Source of the DNA: Circinella minor
Lineage: Eukaryota; Mucoromycota; Mucoromycetes; Mucorales; Lichtheimiaceae
DNA: 52,807 bases
Direction: 5' to 3'
Assembly (NCBI GenBank): GCA_016758965.1
Contig: JAEPRB010000262.1
Span: 1 to 52,807 of the forward strand
Both the position numbers and the translations under genes were made by a program. Position 1 is the first letter of the stretch. Each line of letters begins with the position of its first letter. Shown here piece by piece: positions 23,833 through 36,900 of the stretch. The notes under the pieces were generated by a model. The model searched no databases and was not told the origin of the DNA. It saw only the letters and a list, made by a program, of their open reading frames with translations.

Positions 23833-26424
23833 TTGAGAGAAAAGAAGCTATATATAAATTACACTGTTTTCCTCTCTTTCTCTTCATTAAATGCCCGCTT
23901 AAACCACACGGCACACAACACAACGCGCAGTTAGTACACTCGATTTTTTTAAGGTACGTAACAATGTATTTTTATTGGGGAACTTCAATTCTTGGCATAT
24001 TATTAAAAAAAACCCTACAAAGTATTGACAACATTTTTTTTCTATTATCATAACTCATTTTCGGATTCGAAGGAGTTTAATAATATCAATGCAAGAACTG
24101 CACCCTTGTTTATCTCTTACGTACATTTTTTTTGTCATACTTGATTCCAAGTTTAAAATCGTTCTACAAAATCCAATATGACAGAGTGGATGAGGCGACT
24201 TTTTTTTTTATTTGGTATAAACCCAGGTTCCGATTATTTAGCCTTTTCCAATGATTATTTATCATCAATAAATCATTTAATGTTAAAAAAAGCAATTGAT
24301 TGTTTTATTTTTATATCTACAGACCTAATTATAGGTTTTATGCAAAATGGCAACAATCAAAGCGATAAAATAAAATTGTACACGTATGTTTTTTTTTCTT
24401 TGTTGCTAAGAAACATCAATTTAATATAGCAACAGCAAAATTTGATATGAGCACGAACAAGGCAATCGCTTTATTATATCCTAGTAACCATTTTATGGTA
24501 TATTAAATAGAGAAAAAATAGATACACACCATAGTAAAAATTGGGATAAATGTATAGTACGAGAATTTATTTATATTTGATAGCAACGGAAAGTTGGAAC
24601 TCATATGATATTATAAGCATCGCGTGCAGTTACATAATGGTGGAGGGGAGTAAATCATGTGGAATTTATTTTTTATGTCTATCTATAATTGATAAAATAA
24701 ATCCTACTACTATTGCGATAAATGAAAGGTGATTAAAGTGTTCTTCTTATCTATCATTATTGAAATACAAATTCAATATTTGTTGTTTTGATGTCCTCAT
24801 CCACAATAACACCCATAACAACGTCGCCATCATCATTCAACAGATTTTAAAATGAGCTTAATTCATACCAACAAGCTAAACAAATATACTCGATATTTGT
24901 ACTTGTTTCAAAATAAGATAAATATCATAAGCATGTTTTCTCTGGAACAGACAAACAAAAATATTACAAACACGATAACAACAACAACTTCTGCTTTTAC
25001 CAGCCCCTGATTAATATGTTATATAAATCACAAAAGAGAAAAGAAATAGGAATTATAACTCAATTTCTTTTTATAAAAAATAAACACATGTTCTAATACG
25101 ACAAAAATTTAATTTGACTATTTTATCGGTAAAATATATTATTGCTGTTGTAATATTCTTTTATAATGTATATATGCATATTGGCTGATATATATAATAT
25201 TCTGTTATCAATCTTATAATCAAATATTAGTCTGCATGTAAGAGATGCTAGTCTAACTTTAAATGAGAAATAAAATGGTCCCCGCCCCTTTTTTTTTCTT
25301 ATATTAAATGGCTGAACAATGCGATGATGTAAGAAAAGATTAATATACATACTGTTATAATAAAAAGAGCGGATTTAAATAAAATGGAGTTATATTAAAT
25401 TATATACAGCGAGATACTCTAATATAATATTATTTATGTATTAACTAATGCCTCCGATTCATCATTATTAATGTACTACCTATCAAAACGAAAAAAAAAG
25501 CTCTTTAATTAAAAAATCACGTTTTTTGTCTCTCAAAATGTGTCAATTCATTTATCTAACGAATAAAAAATAAAAAATAAAATAAGAAAGCAGCCACTTC
25601 TCACCCACAAAATGCGACTACTTGGTCTAATGTATTTATTCCATAGAGGGAAAAAAGAAAACAAATACGTACATGGTGCTACAAAAAAATAGTACGATAA
25701 TAACGGGAGAAGAAACTTACTATTTACGAGATAGGTATTAGACATGACAAATTTTGTTACATGTAAGCTTATTTTAGTTGTTGTGTGGTTGTCAACATAT
25801 TATGAGTTTATCAGCCATTAATGTAATAATACAGAAAACTCTGGCTGTACAGATATGACATACCGACTTGATGGGAATAACAATTAGAGTGTGGGAGTGA
25901 GACCCAGGTCACCATTTAAGATTTACACTGGATTACCTCCTCACAATTTTTTCTTCAAGCCTCCTTGCTTGGTATCTAAAGATGAAGAGTTGTTCTTCTT
26001 GTGTAATAGATCAAAAAGAAAAAAAAAATCATATACCGACGTTCCAATCAATAGGCGCATCATGCGTTCACCCCCGCAATGAGTAAAAATTTCTACCAAC
26101 TATGTAGAAAAGAGAAATAAAGAATAAAGTAGAAATAATTCACATATTATCCTAATAATGAATTTATATATTTTTAAAAAAAGAGAATGAAAGAAAGAAT
26201 ATAATATCAAAATGAAAAAGAAACTTTTTTTTTTTGAGAGAAGAAAGTATGACGTGTATGAATGACATTTTTTTTTTTTTTTTTTTGTAGAAAAGGAGAG
26301 GAAGAAAACTCTAATAATAATCTCAGTAGCGCATTTATTTTTGTTCAGAAACCTTTTTTTTTTCTTATTCTCTCTTTCTTCTTTTCTTATTCTACTTTAT
26401 TGTTATTATTCATATTTTACAATC
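23688..26424. other. Divergent intergenic region between the RhoGAP and YPD1-like genes
   Basis: About 2.7 kb shared by two divergent promoters. It has an A30 tract at 23801-23830 and T-rich tracts just upstream of the YPD1-like gene (26268-26287, 26356-26365). No further gene was recognised. Short frames lack domain or splice support. Confidence 0.45.
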
Positions 26425-27240
26425 ATGTCTACAAAAGAAGAAGATAAACTCAAAACTGTTCCAGAAGATTCAGTCAAGGATAAGGTACATGAATAAATGA
26501 TGACAACTTTTGCTCTTTTTTTTTCAATTCAAGGAAAAAAGAAAAGCTTTCTTTCTTTTTTCTTTCATCGTAAGACTAGAAAAACGCGTAAAAAAACATA
26601 ACGAAGAGGAATTCATTCTTTAACTCGTATGTGTATGTGTTTAATTTATATTATACTGTAGGAATCAACAGAAAAGACAACTAAGGATAATGGTGAAACA
26701 AAGATTGTGGATCCCGAAGAACTCATTGATTACAATACGTTTGATCAGTTATTGGACATGGACGACGACGAAGATCACGAATTCTCATATAGTATTGTAC
26801 TCAACTATTTCGAACAAGCCGAACAAACTTTTACAGATATGGACGATGCACTGTAAATATATCTTCTTACTTAGTTATCATGGCAATTTAAAAGGACTGA
26901 GCCTATTATGGAAGTAATAGCATTAACTTGGAGATTTATGTGATACATCTATCAAACCCTTTTCTTTTTAATTTTTTGTAGAGAAAAAAAGGATTTATCT
27001 GAACTGTCTCGATTGGGTCACTTTCTTAAAGGAAGTTCGGCTGCTATTGGATTGAAAAAAGTCAAGGAAACATGTGAAAAGATTCAAAATATTGGAAATA
27101 AACAAGATGAAGTAGGATCTGCCTCATTGGAAGAAGAAGTGGCATTGGAAAAGATTACAAAGTTATTGCCACAAGTCAAGGCAGAATATAAAGAAGCTGA
27201 AGAATATCTTAAAAGTTTTTATGATCAAGATGCACGATAG
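26425..27240 (+). CDS. YPD1: Histidine phosphotransfer protein, Ypd1-like
   Basis: HPt intermediate that passes phosphate between hybrid sensor kinases and response regulators (Ssk1/Skn7 type) in osmotic and oxidative stress signalling. Three exons, 26425-26484, 26662-26852 and 26982-27240, give 169 aa. Residues 1-35 are Lys/Glu/Thr-rich and look disordered. The four-helix HPt core begins around LIDYNTFDQLLDMDDDE. The phospho-accepting His97 lies in LGHFLKGSSAAIGL, nearly identical to the yeast Ypd1 block. Later helices include ETCEKIQNIG and EYKEAEEYLKSFY. The second intron lies 12 codons before the active His. No kinase or response-regulator gene is nearby. Confidence 0.95.
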
Positions 27241-28080
27241 AAGCATTTTTTTTCGCGTTTTTTTGCTTTTTTTTTTTTTTTTTTTGGCAGTTGTCATTAA
27301 CCCATCATTATTATCATTATTCCAAATTCACTGAAAAACAAACCAAAAATAACTATTTGAAGATCAAAAATGCGATATTGAAACACACACACACACACAC
27401 ATTATATATATATATATATTATACAAATTCCAATCCACCAAGTAACCTCATCTCCCATCTTGAAAACCTTATCCAAAACATCATCAATATTACAGTTCAC
27501 AAGAAGAAGAAAAAAAAATTAACAGTTTTGTAAGTTCTTCGCTTATATTCCCCCTTGTTCTTTTTTTTTTCTTTTTCTGTGCTTCCTAAAAACCATATCA
27601 CCCAGCCCCCAGTTGCAAATCTCTTTCTCCTTCCTTATGCACCTTGTACTTGATTATTTTTCTTTTCCTCTCTCAACTTCCACTATACATATACACAACC
27701 CTTTTTTTTAGTTCATTTTGAACTATATTAACTTTGCTTGAATAAATACATATAAAAGAAAAATAACGTCATTCAGGAGTGACATTTTTTTTTATTATTT
27801 AAGCAGACACAGAAAAAAAAACACACTACAATTTTTTCGGGTCATACTACTGTTTTAATAATCGTTTTTTTTTTTTTACTCTTTTTGGTCAAAGTAAAAA
27901 AAATTGTTCTAACTTGGAAAGGTTACAAGTAACTTTTTTTTTTGGGGGGGTTGGAGAAAAAAAAGTAGGTCAGGAGTATTTACGGAGAAGAGATACCATG
28001 AGGATCGATTATACATAATTATTAATATTGAAAAATTTCATTTTAAATTGGGGGGGGGGTGTACGAAATAGAATATCTCA
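27241..28080. other. Convergent 3' spacer between the YPD1-like and USE1-like genes
   Basis: About 840 bp with many T-rich tracts, a CA/AC microsatellite (27381-27400), a TA repeat (27401-27420), a G7 run near 27944 and a G10 run near 28051. No gene was seen. Confidence 0.5.
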
Positions 28081-29555
28081 TTATGCTTTTGGTAGAAGTT
28101 TAATTGTAAAGAAAACAAGTATAAACATGATACAAACAAATAAGACAATTCCCATCGTCATAAAACTCGTACCCCATGACTTTGAATAATGAGTATCCAA
28201 TCTTTGTCGTTCTTTACGTAATCGTTCCAAGTTACTCACAACTGCTTGTTGTGCTTCATTCAGTACCTTTGTAAATAATGGTATCATAACAAAAAAAAAA
28301 TTAGTTATCTCTCTTCATAAGCTTCTTCAATAAATTGTTGAAGCTCTTTTAAAATGTATTATAAAAAAAATAGATGTCCGTACCTTATCATCATTGGCTA
28401 ATGTATCACCAAACGATTGACTATTTACTTTAAGTTGCTGAGCCATACGACTTAAATCCGTTGTCAGCTCATCATGCATCTGTCTATGATGTTGTAACAC
28501 ATGTTCAATATTTGAGGTTTCTTGTTCCCGAGTCATGCCAGATCTACAACTCGGATTATTAGTAAAGAATTCATAAAAGAGATAATATCTCTTGATCCTA
28601 TATAAATATCTATTACTCTTTTTCATAACTTACCCTTGTCTACGACGCAATCGATTTGATTCATCCCCTACTGCTGCTGACACTTTTCCTTCTTCTTTTT
28701 CTATTTTACAGACAAAAAATTAAGTCTTTTCCCTTTATACCATACAAAAAGACGTATCTCCCTTAACTTTTGTTTTTATACCTAAGTTACTAGCAGGTGA
28801 TACGACACTTTCAGTATCTGAATTATCATCATCCTATAAATGACAACGAATACAATCAATCATGTTGTTAATGCATCTTTCTTAATAAACCCTTCCCTTT
28901 TCTATTCTTCAGTTTTACTTTTTGTTCTACTGTTGTTGCCATATCTTCATCAGGCGCATTCTTGATCTTTTGAAGCCACTCAGGTTCATCTGGTTGTTCT
29001 AATTGTTTTAATCCATCCAGTAAAGATTGTTTTGTTGTTCGTGCTTCCAAAATACCCTTATTTATCTCTACATCCTATACAAATTTTATGTCTGTTTAAA
29101 TTTGTTTACGTTCTAAAATACGAAAACTTTTATTACTATTATATTTACCAATCCTCGACTGGATACTTTTGTTGCCAAAGCTTGAATTCGATCAGCATAA
29201 CTAAATAACAATCCATAAGTTATTTTTGTTATTTTCAATGGCGTCTTTTCCTCTATTGTTGAAACAAAACAAAAAAAGAAAGTGGTCTTTTTTACTTTAC
29301 TTATTGGATATTCCTGATTCATGTTGTAAGTTTTGTAAATAGCGTATATACTAGATTGTTTAAAATGTAACAAGTCAGCCATCACATTTAACAATTACAA
29401 TAATATCAATAATAAATCATAATAAGGAAGAGAATCCGTACCGCTACAAATTTTCCTTGTTCTATACTATTCCATTCGCTATTGTTATCATTTATTCGTT
29501 GTTCACATCGAACAAGCATTCGATAGAGATTTATTTCATTAGTGGAGACAACCAT
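28081..29555 (-). CDS. USE1: USE1-type SNARE for Golgi-to-ER retrograde traffic
   Basis: ER Q-SNARE that works with Sec20 and Ufe1 in fusion of COPI vesicles. Eight exons: 29442-29555, 29301-29350, 29149-29200, 28919-29074, 28782-28833, 28634-28700, 28384-28543 and 28081-28266, giving 278 aa. The N-terminal region has INLYRMLVRCEQRI and WNSIEQGKFVAYIRYLQNL, matching the family N-terminus. The SNARE heptads run over roughly residues 165-250 (NIEHVLQHHRQMHDELT, MAQQLKVNSQSFGDTL, VVSNLERLRKERQRLD). A C-terminal membrane anchor (about 255-275, FMTMGIVLFVCIMFILVF) ends in TIKLLPKA. The exon 4/5 junction is the least certain. I used donor GTAAAA because it keeps phase. Confidence 0.9.
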
Positions 29556-30930
29556 ATTTGAATTTATAAAAATAAAAAAAAAAGAACTTGCAGTCCAGAG
29601 CCAGGTGACGAATAAATTATTATGCAAAGTTCTCAACTCCTTCAGGAAGGTCTTTGATGCGTTATTTTATTTAATATGCTATTTACGCTTCTTGATGGTA
29701 CGTATCGTTATTACAGTTACATTACTTTTAACATACTTCACAGTATTATTCTTTCTCTCTCCTGGTCTTACTCTATATGTGATTAATTATGGTGAATCGT
29801 TTGATCTCTGCGTGCTGCGGGCATACATGATGTAAACTATAAAAAATTTCTTGCATCTTCTCCACCTCAAAGCGCATCTTTGGTATACCCATTCTTCCAC
29901 AAGCACTTTTTTTTACTACTACGGTTAGTCTATGTTCAGCTAGCTTTGATTTCATTTCTAAATACATAATGGAATAGCTTTTGCTGTAATTAACTATTAC
30001 AATCAGAGTTATTTGGTGGATAATTTGTCCAGTGATGCAATACGTACCAGTATAAAAATGCTATGCGACAGTGATTTAGGTGTGTATAAATTTCTTGTGA
30101 TGGTCGATATTATATATGTACGATATTATAATACGTAATGGCCCTCCAAAATTAGCACTTATTTCAATCTTCTGTCCATAAATTATGTACTTGCATTTGT
30201 GTGAGATGTCTTTTGTGTGTATGAATTCTAGCATAAAGAAATAGAGCTTTTCTTTGAATTATTTCTTTTCCATAATGAAAAATATATATTAAAGCGCACA
30301 ATTCTTTTACATGTAATTATAAATAAGACAATAATTTGGAGAAACATGATATAATTACAATGACTCTATGTACCAGGCGTCTTTGACTTTCATTGACAAT
30401 TACTAAATTAGGCAATCAGAAAGGAATATATTCGTTTTTATTTTTCTCTTGACTTATTATCATCAGCATTGAGCAGAATATCGTCTCTGATGATACTTAA
30501 AATCATACGGCTGAAAACATTACCAGTGACATATGAAATATTATATGTATTATGTGGTTTTGAGCTAAAATAAATAAATAAATGATTCCTTTGTTTAAAT
30601 TGAAATCTAAGACAAGTCATATAATTAAGGAACAAACAAGTGTGTACTCATACCTTCTTTGATTTCATATCAGCCAATAAAATTGCAGGGCAATTTGGTT
30701 GCCATGGCAACGGGCATTAGAACAGCTAATTATATGCATTGCCACACACATCATTGTGTAACACCCCAATGTAGAGTATTGTGGCGAAGTGATTATTTGT
30801 TAACTTTTTTATATAAAAGGGTGTATGAAAAGAGTACTCTTTTTTTTTGGATTATTACAAAAGTCTTTTTTCACTTTTCATCTATCTTTTTTTTTGTTTC
30901 TTATACAGACATTTTTCTCGTTGATTTATT
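29556..30930. other. Divergent intergenic region between the USE1-like and PARP genes
   Basis: About 1.4 kb containing both promoters. The PARP-proximal part holds a CCAAT box (AGCCAATA near 30672) and a perfect X-box palindrome, listed separately. No reading frame here is supported as a gene. Confidence 0.5.
30698..30711. promoter_or_regulatory. Perfect RFX/Crt1-type X-box
   Basis: GTTGCCATGGCAAC is a 14-bp perfect palindrome identical to the consensus site of RFX-family winged-helix factors. In yeasts the RFX protein Crt1 represses DNA-damage genes such as RNR through X-boxes. The site is about 220 bp upstream of the PARP start codon and about 1.1 kb upstream of the divergent USE1-like start, so the PARP gene is the likelier target. 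A CCAAT box lies about 20 bp upstream of it. The link to regulation is inferred. Confidence 0.7.
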
Positions 30931-33900
30931 ATGGCTCGTGTTCCCAGAACAAAACGTCGTGTTGCTACAGACAACAAAACTAGAAGTGGCAAACTTAAAG
31001 CACGCGTGGTATATATATATTTATTTAATATTTTTCTTTATTCAGCTTTGTATAACACAAAAACTAATAAAGGCATTATGACTACATAACAGCCACGGGA
31101 TGGAACTCATGTGCGTCTTACAGACAATATGAAGGCTCCTGTCACTGTACGTGGTAATAGCCGTGATGGGGCTGTCAAGAAAGTAGTTGTGACCCGTAAA
31201 TCTACCAGAAACAGATTCCTTACCCCTACCAAGGAGCCAGAAGAATTTAACAGACCCATTGAATCTATTCGAGACTTTAAAAAAATGAAGGTAATAACGA
31301 TATATTATTTTATTTGTTTACATGGCGTGTGAGAAATGTAAAAAAAAAAAAAAACACTCACATTATCACCGATTTATTACTTGATTAGGGTAAAACTTAC
31401 TATCTTGTCCATCGAACTGGTACTACTACTGCTCAAGATACTTGGGAAGCGGAACAGTCAATTGGTTCTTTGGATATCGTGAGCGCTTTCCATGAACGTG
31501 TACAAGCAACGTCTGGTTATGCTGTTGACAACAATTCCACTACCAGTAGTACTAATGGTACCAACCGCGAAGAGACTCCCAATGTCCGTCGATCGACACG
31601 TACATCCAAGACGCGTGCCATGCTTCGCATGACAGACAAACAAATTACCATTGAAAGTAGTAGCGATAGTGAAATCGATGACGGCATTCAAACAAGTGGA
31701 AGAAGAAAGAGATCAGCTTCGACAAGTACTACCCGAAAGAAACGTAGTAATAGCGAATCCAAACAAGGTGACAAACCCAAAAAACTTCGTGGACAAGCAG
31801 CACGAAAAGCTGCTGAAGCTGAAGATCGTCAGCAACGTCAAGTGGAACGTCAAGGCAAAACTGATGTCGCGATTGTAGGCATTGATGAGACTGATTGTTG
31901 TTTATGTTGTGGTGTTCTTGCATACCGTCATGCGATTGAGAATGACGATTTGGAAAAGTTCAAGGCTGCGCTAGAGGATAAGAAGACTGTACCTCACTGG
32001 AGCAAAGAAAACTGTGAATATTATAGTGACTATGTCATATCTAGAGCTCTGGTTAAGGGTAACAAGGAAATTGTAAATCTTTTGTTACGAGACGTGGAAA
32101 ATGATCGCGTAGCCATACCTAAGAAATACACTCAATATGGAAGTAACACTGGTTATGTGGGCCGTTATACTTTTGGTCATGCTGTTAGGTAAATAAAATA
32201 GATTATTTATAATATTAAAACTTGAATGAGTGTTTGAAGGAAAAAAAAAAGTATCCTAAACCATTTTTTGACATATCATTTAGTAAGGTGAATGAATCAC
32301 GTGGTAACCGTCAGGGAAATTCGGCGTTTTATCGAAACAGTCAAAAGAATCAATTAGAAATGGATATTTCCCGGGCCAACGACTCTTTTCAAACGATAGC
32401 CATCATCAATGCTTTACAAAACACAGATTTGGATCCAGATATGATAGATTTTTTAAAGAACGGTATGCCAGGCTTTCAGCCTTGGAACATATATGTTGAT
32501 CAAAAAGTTTTCTATCTTGTTGTAGCATCTGGAAACTGGGCTGTAGCAGGTGCCATGGCTGAACGATTACAAGGCCGTTCTAGTTTTAATCATTTGCATG
32601 CAAATGTTCTTACCGTAAGTTGGAATTTTTATTTTCGTTATTAGTACTATAAGATCAAATGGAAGAGATAGTTTAACAAAACAAAAACCGTTAATTTATT
32701 TTATTATTGTACATTTATAGTTTAAAGATGGTCAACCGCTTGAAACCTATCGACGCAATCAAATATTGAAGAAATCCTATGATGCCTGTAATATTACGCC
32801 TTTAGAGTGTGCTGCTATCCACCCATCCAAAGCTTATCTCAAGGAACTCTTTGAAGAACTGACTCCAGCTGAACGTATGGATAACGATGATTATGGTCGT
32901 ACCATTGCTCATTTTGCGGCAGCTAGTACAACTCCTGATTGTTTGGAATATCTGATCGAGCAAGAATTTCCAATGGCTACTCCCGACAAATTTAAGCTGA
33001 CTCCATTGATTCAAGCAGCTCGTTTTGGACGTCACCAAAATATCCGTCCATTGCTCAAACATCTTAGCAAAGGTGATCTCCCCAACCCTGAATTTGCTGA
33101 TCAAACTTTACTTCGCAAACGTTGGCGTCCACTTCATTATGCTGCTTACTTTGGTCATGCCGAGACGTGTCGTGAATTAATTGATTGTGGTGCCACTATT
33201 GAAGTTATAGAAAGCTCTTCCCGTGCAACTCCTCTTTTGTTTGCTGCTCAGCGTGGTTATGTAGATTGTGTTCGTATCCTTATTGAACATGGTAAAGCGG
33301 ATCCAGAAGCGGTTGACAAGTTTGGACGTACACCTCTTCATTTGGCAAGTATCAATGGAAAATATGATGTCGCCAAGTATCTATTGCAAGATGTGGGGGT
33401 TAATGCTGATGCCCCGGATACTTCTCACAACCGCCCGATTCATTATGCAGCAGGTTTTGGTCATTTAAAGTTGTTACGTCTTTTGATTGAAGTGGGAGAA
33501 GCTGACCCAGCTGCAGTCAATGTTTGGCGTACTACAGCTTGTTCCGTTGCCAATATCAAGGGCCATATTTCGATTGTTCGATATTTGCTTACCGAATGTA
33601 ATATTGATGTTAACTTTAAGGATCAAGACGGAAAAACTTTACTACATCACTGTGTTGAGGAAACTATAAGTAACAAACTTGAAGAGGAACAAGTCCTTCG
33701 AAAGGCTCGTTTATTGCTTTCCAAGAATGCTGATCCAAATATTCAAACTGTTGAAGGTATAAAAAAGAAAAAAAAATATTACGCTTGGAAAAAAACTACA
33801 AGGGGGAAAAAGAGACCTGGATATTAACCAATTATAATTATTATGTACAGGCAATACTGTGCTTCATAGCTTTGCAGTGGGTAGATATAATGCACATAGA

Positions 33901-36900
33901 CCTGCTGGCTTTTTTGAAGAGAGTGATAAAAGTGACGAGCCTAAGAAATTGGAATACGATGATTTAGATGGTATTGAATTTAGCAGACAAATGGCCAACC
34001 TTCTCTTGGATGCCGGTGCAAAGTTTGATATAAAGAATGTGGCTGGGGATACACCTATGGCCGTTGCTATCATTAATAACAAGGACTATGTAATGGATAT
34101 ATTCATTGAGCGTGGTGCCAAATATTGGGAAGCTATGCCATCTACTGGTCTTACCTTTTTTGAATGTTTTATTACAACAGTCTCTGAATTGGATGCTTTT
34201 TGTACTCGACGTGAAATGGATCGTATACGCTTAAAGCGTTATAAAAAGATGGTCGATCGTCTTTGGAATTCGATTGTTAATAATCCAGTCCCTAAAGATG
34301 TTGAAACGAATGTAAGTTATTATATGTAGATATATTTACCCTTACTTTTTTTTTATTAAATAGCTGATGACGATCTTTACATATAATAACTGTTTATATC
34401 TATTATCTATTTATTTTAGATTAACGTTCCCAATAAACTTGGATATAGTCCACTGTTCTCAGCTATTGATAAAATTATTGAAGGTCAAAAGATGCTGGTT
34501 AAAAAAGAAAAGGAGCGTATCAAAAAGAAGCATAGAGACAGCACCACTGGTTATTCACAAGGTGCAGACAATGTTAATCAATCCTCTCGAGAAGAAGTTA
34601 TCTTTGAATTACGTTTCAAGAATGTTGTTAGTATTAATATCATTTTTTTTACAATATATTTGTCATTACAACAAATTATTATTACAATCATTCTCATCTT
34701 AATATATTGAATATACATATAATATGTAATAGATTGATATGTCTACCAAGGTAATCGAGATGTTCCGACCTGATATGAATGCTGTAGTACAACTACCAAA
34801 GGATTTTTACGAAAAGGATCGTAAACGTAGTAAGAGTGAATATCCTCCTTATACCGGCTATTCTCTTTTGCATATTGCTGCGCTAAGTCAAGATGAAGCT
34901 TTATTGAATTTCTTGTTACTTCAAGGTTGTGACCCTGACCAGCGGGTTATTATTGATGGTGTACCCACTGGCAATCCACCCATGCTGACTGGTTATGTTA
35001 AAAAGAAGTTCCTGACGTCAGAGTATTTATACAATGATGACTTGCAAACAGTCGAACATATCAACAAGATTTATAACATTATCAAACCAGATTTTGACCA
35101 ATTACTTCCCAATGCAGTTAAGCAATATCTTTCTTTTGGTGCCAATCCCTGTGTTGCTAACAATGATGGATTCTCAACCTTAATGATGGCAGCTAAATCA
35201 TTGGACTACACTATTATGGAAGATTTATGTACTGCTTATACCCGTTCATCCCACCAAGGCATCGATAGTCGTGACAAGTCGAAAAAATATACTGCGCTTA
35301 TGTATGCTGTAGATGCCGTCCAAGATATTTTGAAGAACAACAAGGAGGTAGATGTGCTTACTGTCAAGTATTTGTTAAATGCTGGAGCAAATCTGAATAA
35401 AGTTTACAAAAATGGTAACAATGGCGATACGGTGATGATGAAGATTATTCGATTGCAATATCCTGCTTTGATAGATATTGTCATTCAGAACAGTCAATAC
35501 CCAATTGATCATTCTATTGTAAATAATAGTAAGCTTTTTTTTTTTTATTTTTTGTTTTTTTTCGTTTATGATTAATAATATTATTCACTACCTTCTTAAT
35601 ATATACATTTGTCAAAAAACTTATAAATCTAAAAAAAAAATTATTTATTAATAGATAAGGAAACATGTGCTATTGTTACTTGCAAGAATAACAATGAATA
35701 TATTTCCAAGGCTTATTTTGATCTTATGACAAGTTCCTATGAATCATCACCTTTTGATGTCAATGTTAGTGACACACACCACGATACTGCTCTCCTTCTG
35801 GCATCTAAATCTGGAAACGAACACGCTATCACTTCACTTTTAAAATGCAACGCCAATCCAAATTATAACGTTGCCGTAAAAAGCAAGATTAGTTCTCCCC
35901 TCACTCAAGCTGTACAGAATACTTATCTAAGCATTGCTCAACGTTTACTCGAGGCAGGAGCCAATGTCAATTATCAAGACGGTCAAGGTTTATCTCCACT
36001 TCATCATGCTGCTCTGGTTGAAAAGTACCATCTGGTTAAACTTATGCTTGAATTTAAAGCCAATGTGCATGCCATTGACAAGAAGAAACGTACAGCACTA
36101 CATATTGCTATTCAAAAAACCAAGAACATGACTAATGCTTCCCTTCGAATCGAACGATTACTTTTGCAAGAAGGTTCTGACATTAATGCAAAAGATATTT
36201 TGGGTAAGTAAACTTTTTTTTTGGTTACGCTATTATAAAATACATGTACACATCTATATAACTAGCCTATGATTTATTATTACTATTATTATTACTAATG
36301 CAAAGAATTTTTTTCTGTATATTTTATTAGATCGAACACCACTTCACCTTGCATTTATTCATATGGATACTATTCCCCACATGCACGAAATGCTCGACAT
36401 TTACAAAAAGGTCAAGAAATTTATTCAAGAAAACAAAAAAGCAGAAGCTCTTGAACGTGCTATTGCTCGAACTGCTCAAAAATATGAACGTAAAAACATG
36501 GATCCTGCTAGCAAGAATTGGATTACACGAGCTGTACGAACTTACCTTGAAAAAAAACTAGATGAAGGACTACAAAAGAAAACATTACCGGTTGGAACCA
36601 ACGACGCTCCTGCTATGGATGAAGACACTATCATTATCGAAAAAGATGAAATTTCTACCGTGGAACTTTATTCTCAATTTGAATGGGAAATCGATGGCGA
36701 GGTGGCAAGAAAAGTAGACCCCATTGATATTATCAAATTCCTTTCCCAATACGACGGACTTCAATATGATATTGCTGATAAATTTGGAAGAACTCCATTA
36801 CACTATGCTGCAATTGTGGGCGCATTCTCTTCCACATCAGTGTTACTTGCTAAAGGAATCAATATCAATGCTCAAGATTTAGATCGAAACACTCCGTTAC

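Noticed and set aside
25850..26090. Possible tRNA or small structured RNA in the YPD1 upstream region
   Set aside because: No cloverleaf arms or A/B box pair could be found by eye.
27381..27420. CA and TA dinucleotide repeats as possible functional elements
   Set aside because: Ordinary microsatellites, common in the intergenic DNA of this window.
30659..31081. 140-aa plus ORF covering the PARP promoter and first exon
   Set aside because: It runs in a different frame from the PARP start exon, spans the X-box and the first intron, and has no family features.
31470..31923. Antisense ORFs across the PARP linker
   Set aside because: Shadows of the plus-strand exon, which carries chromo and ankyrin sequence in phase with its neighbours.
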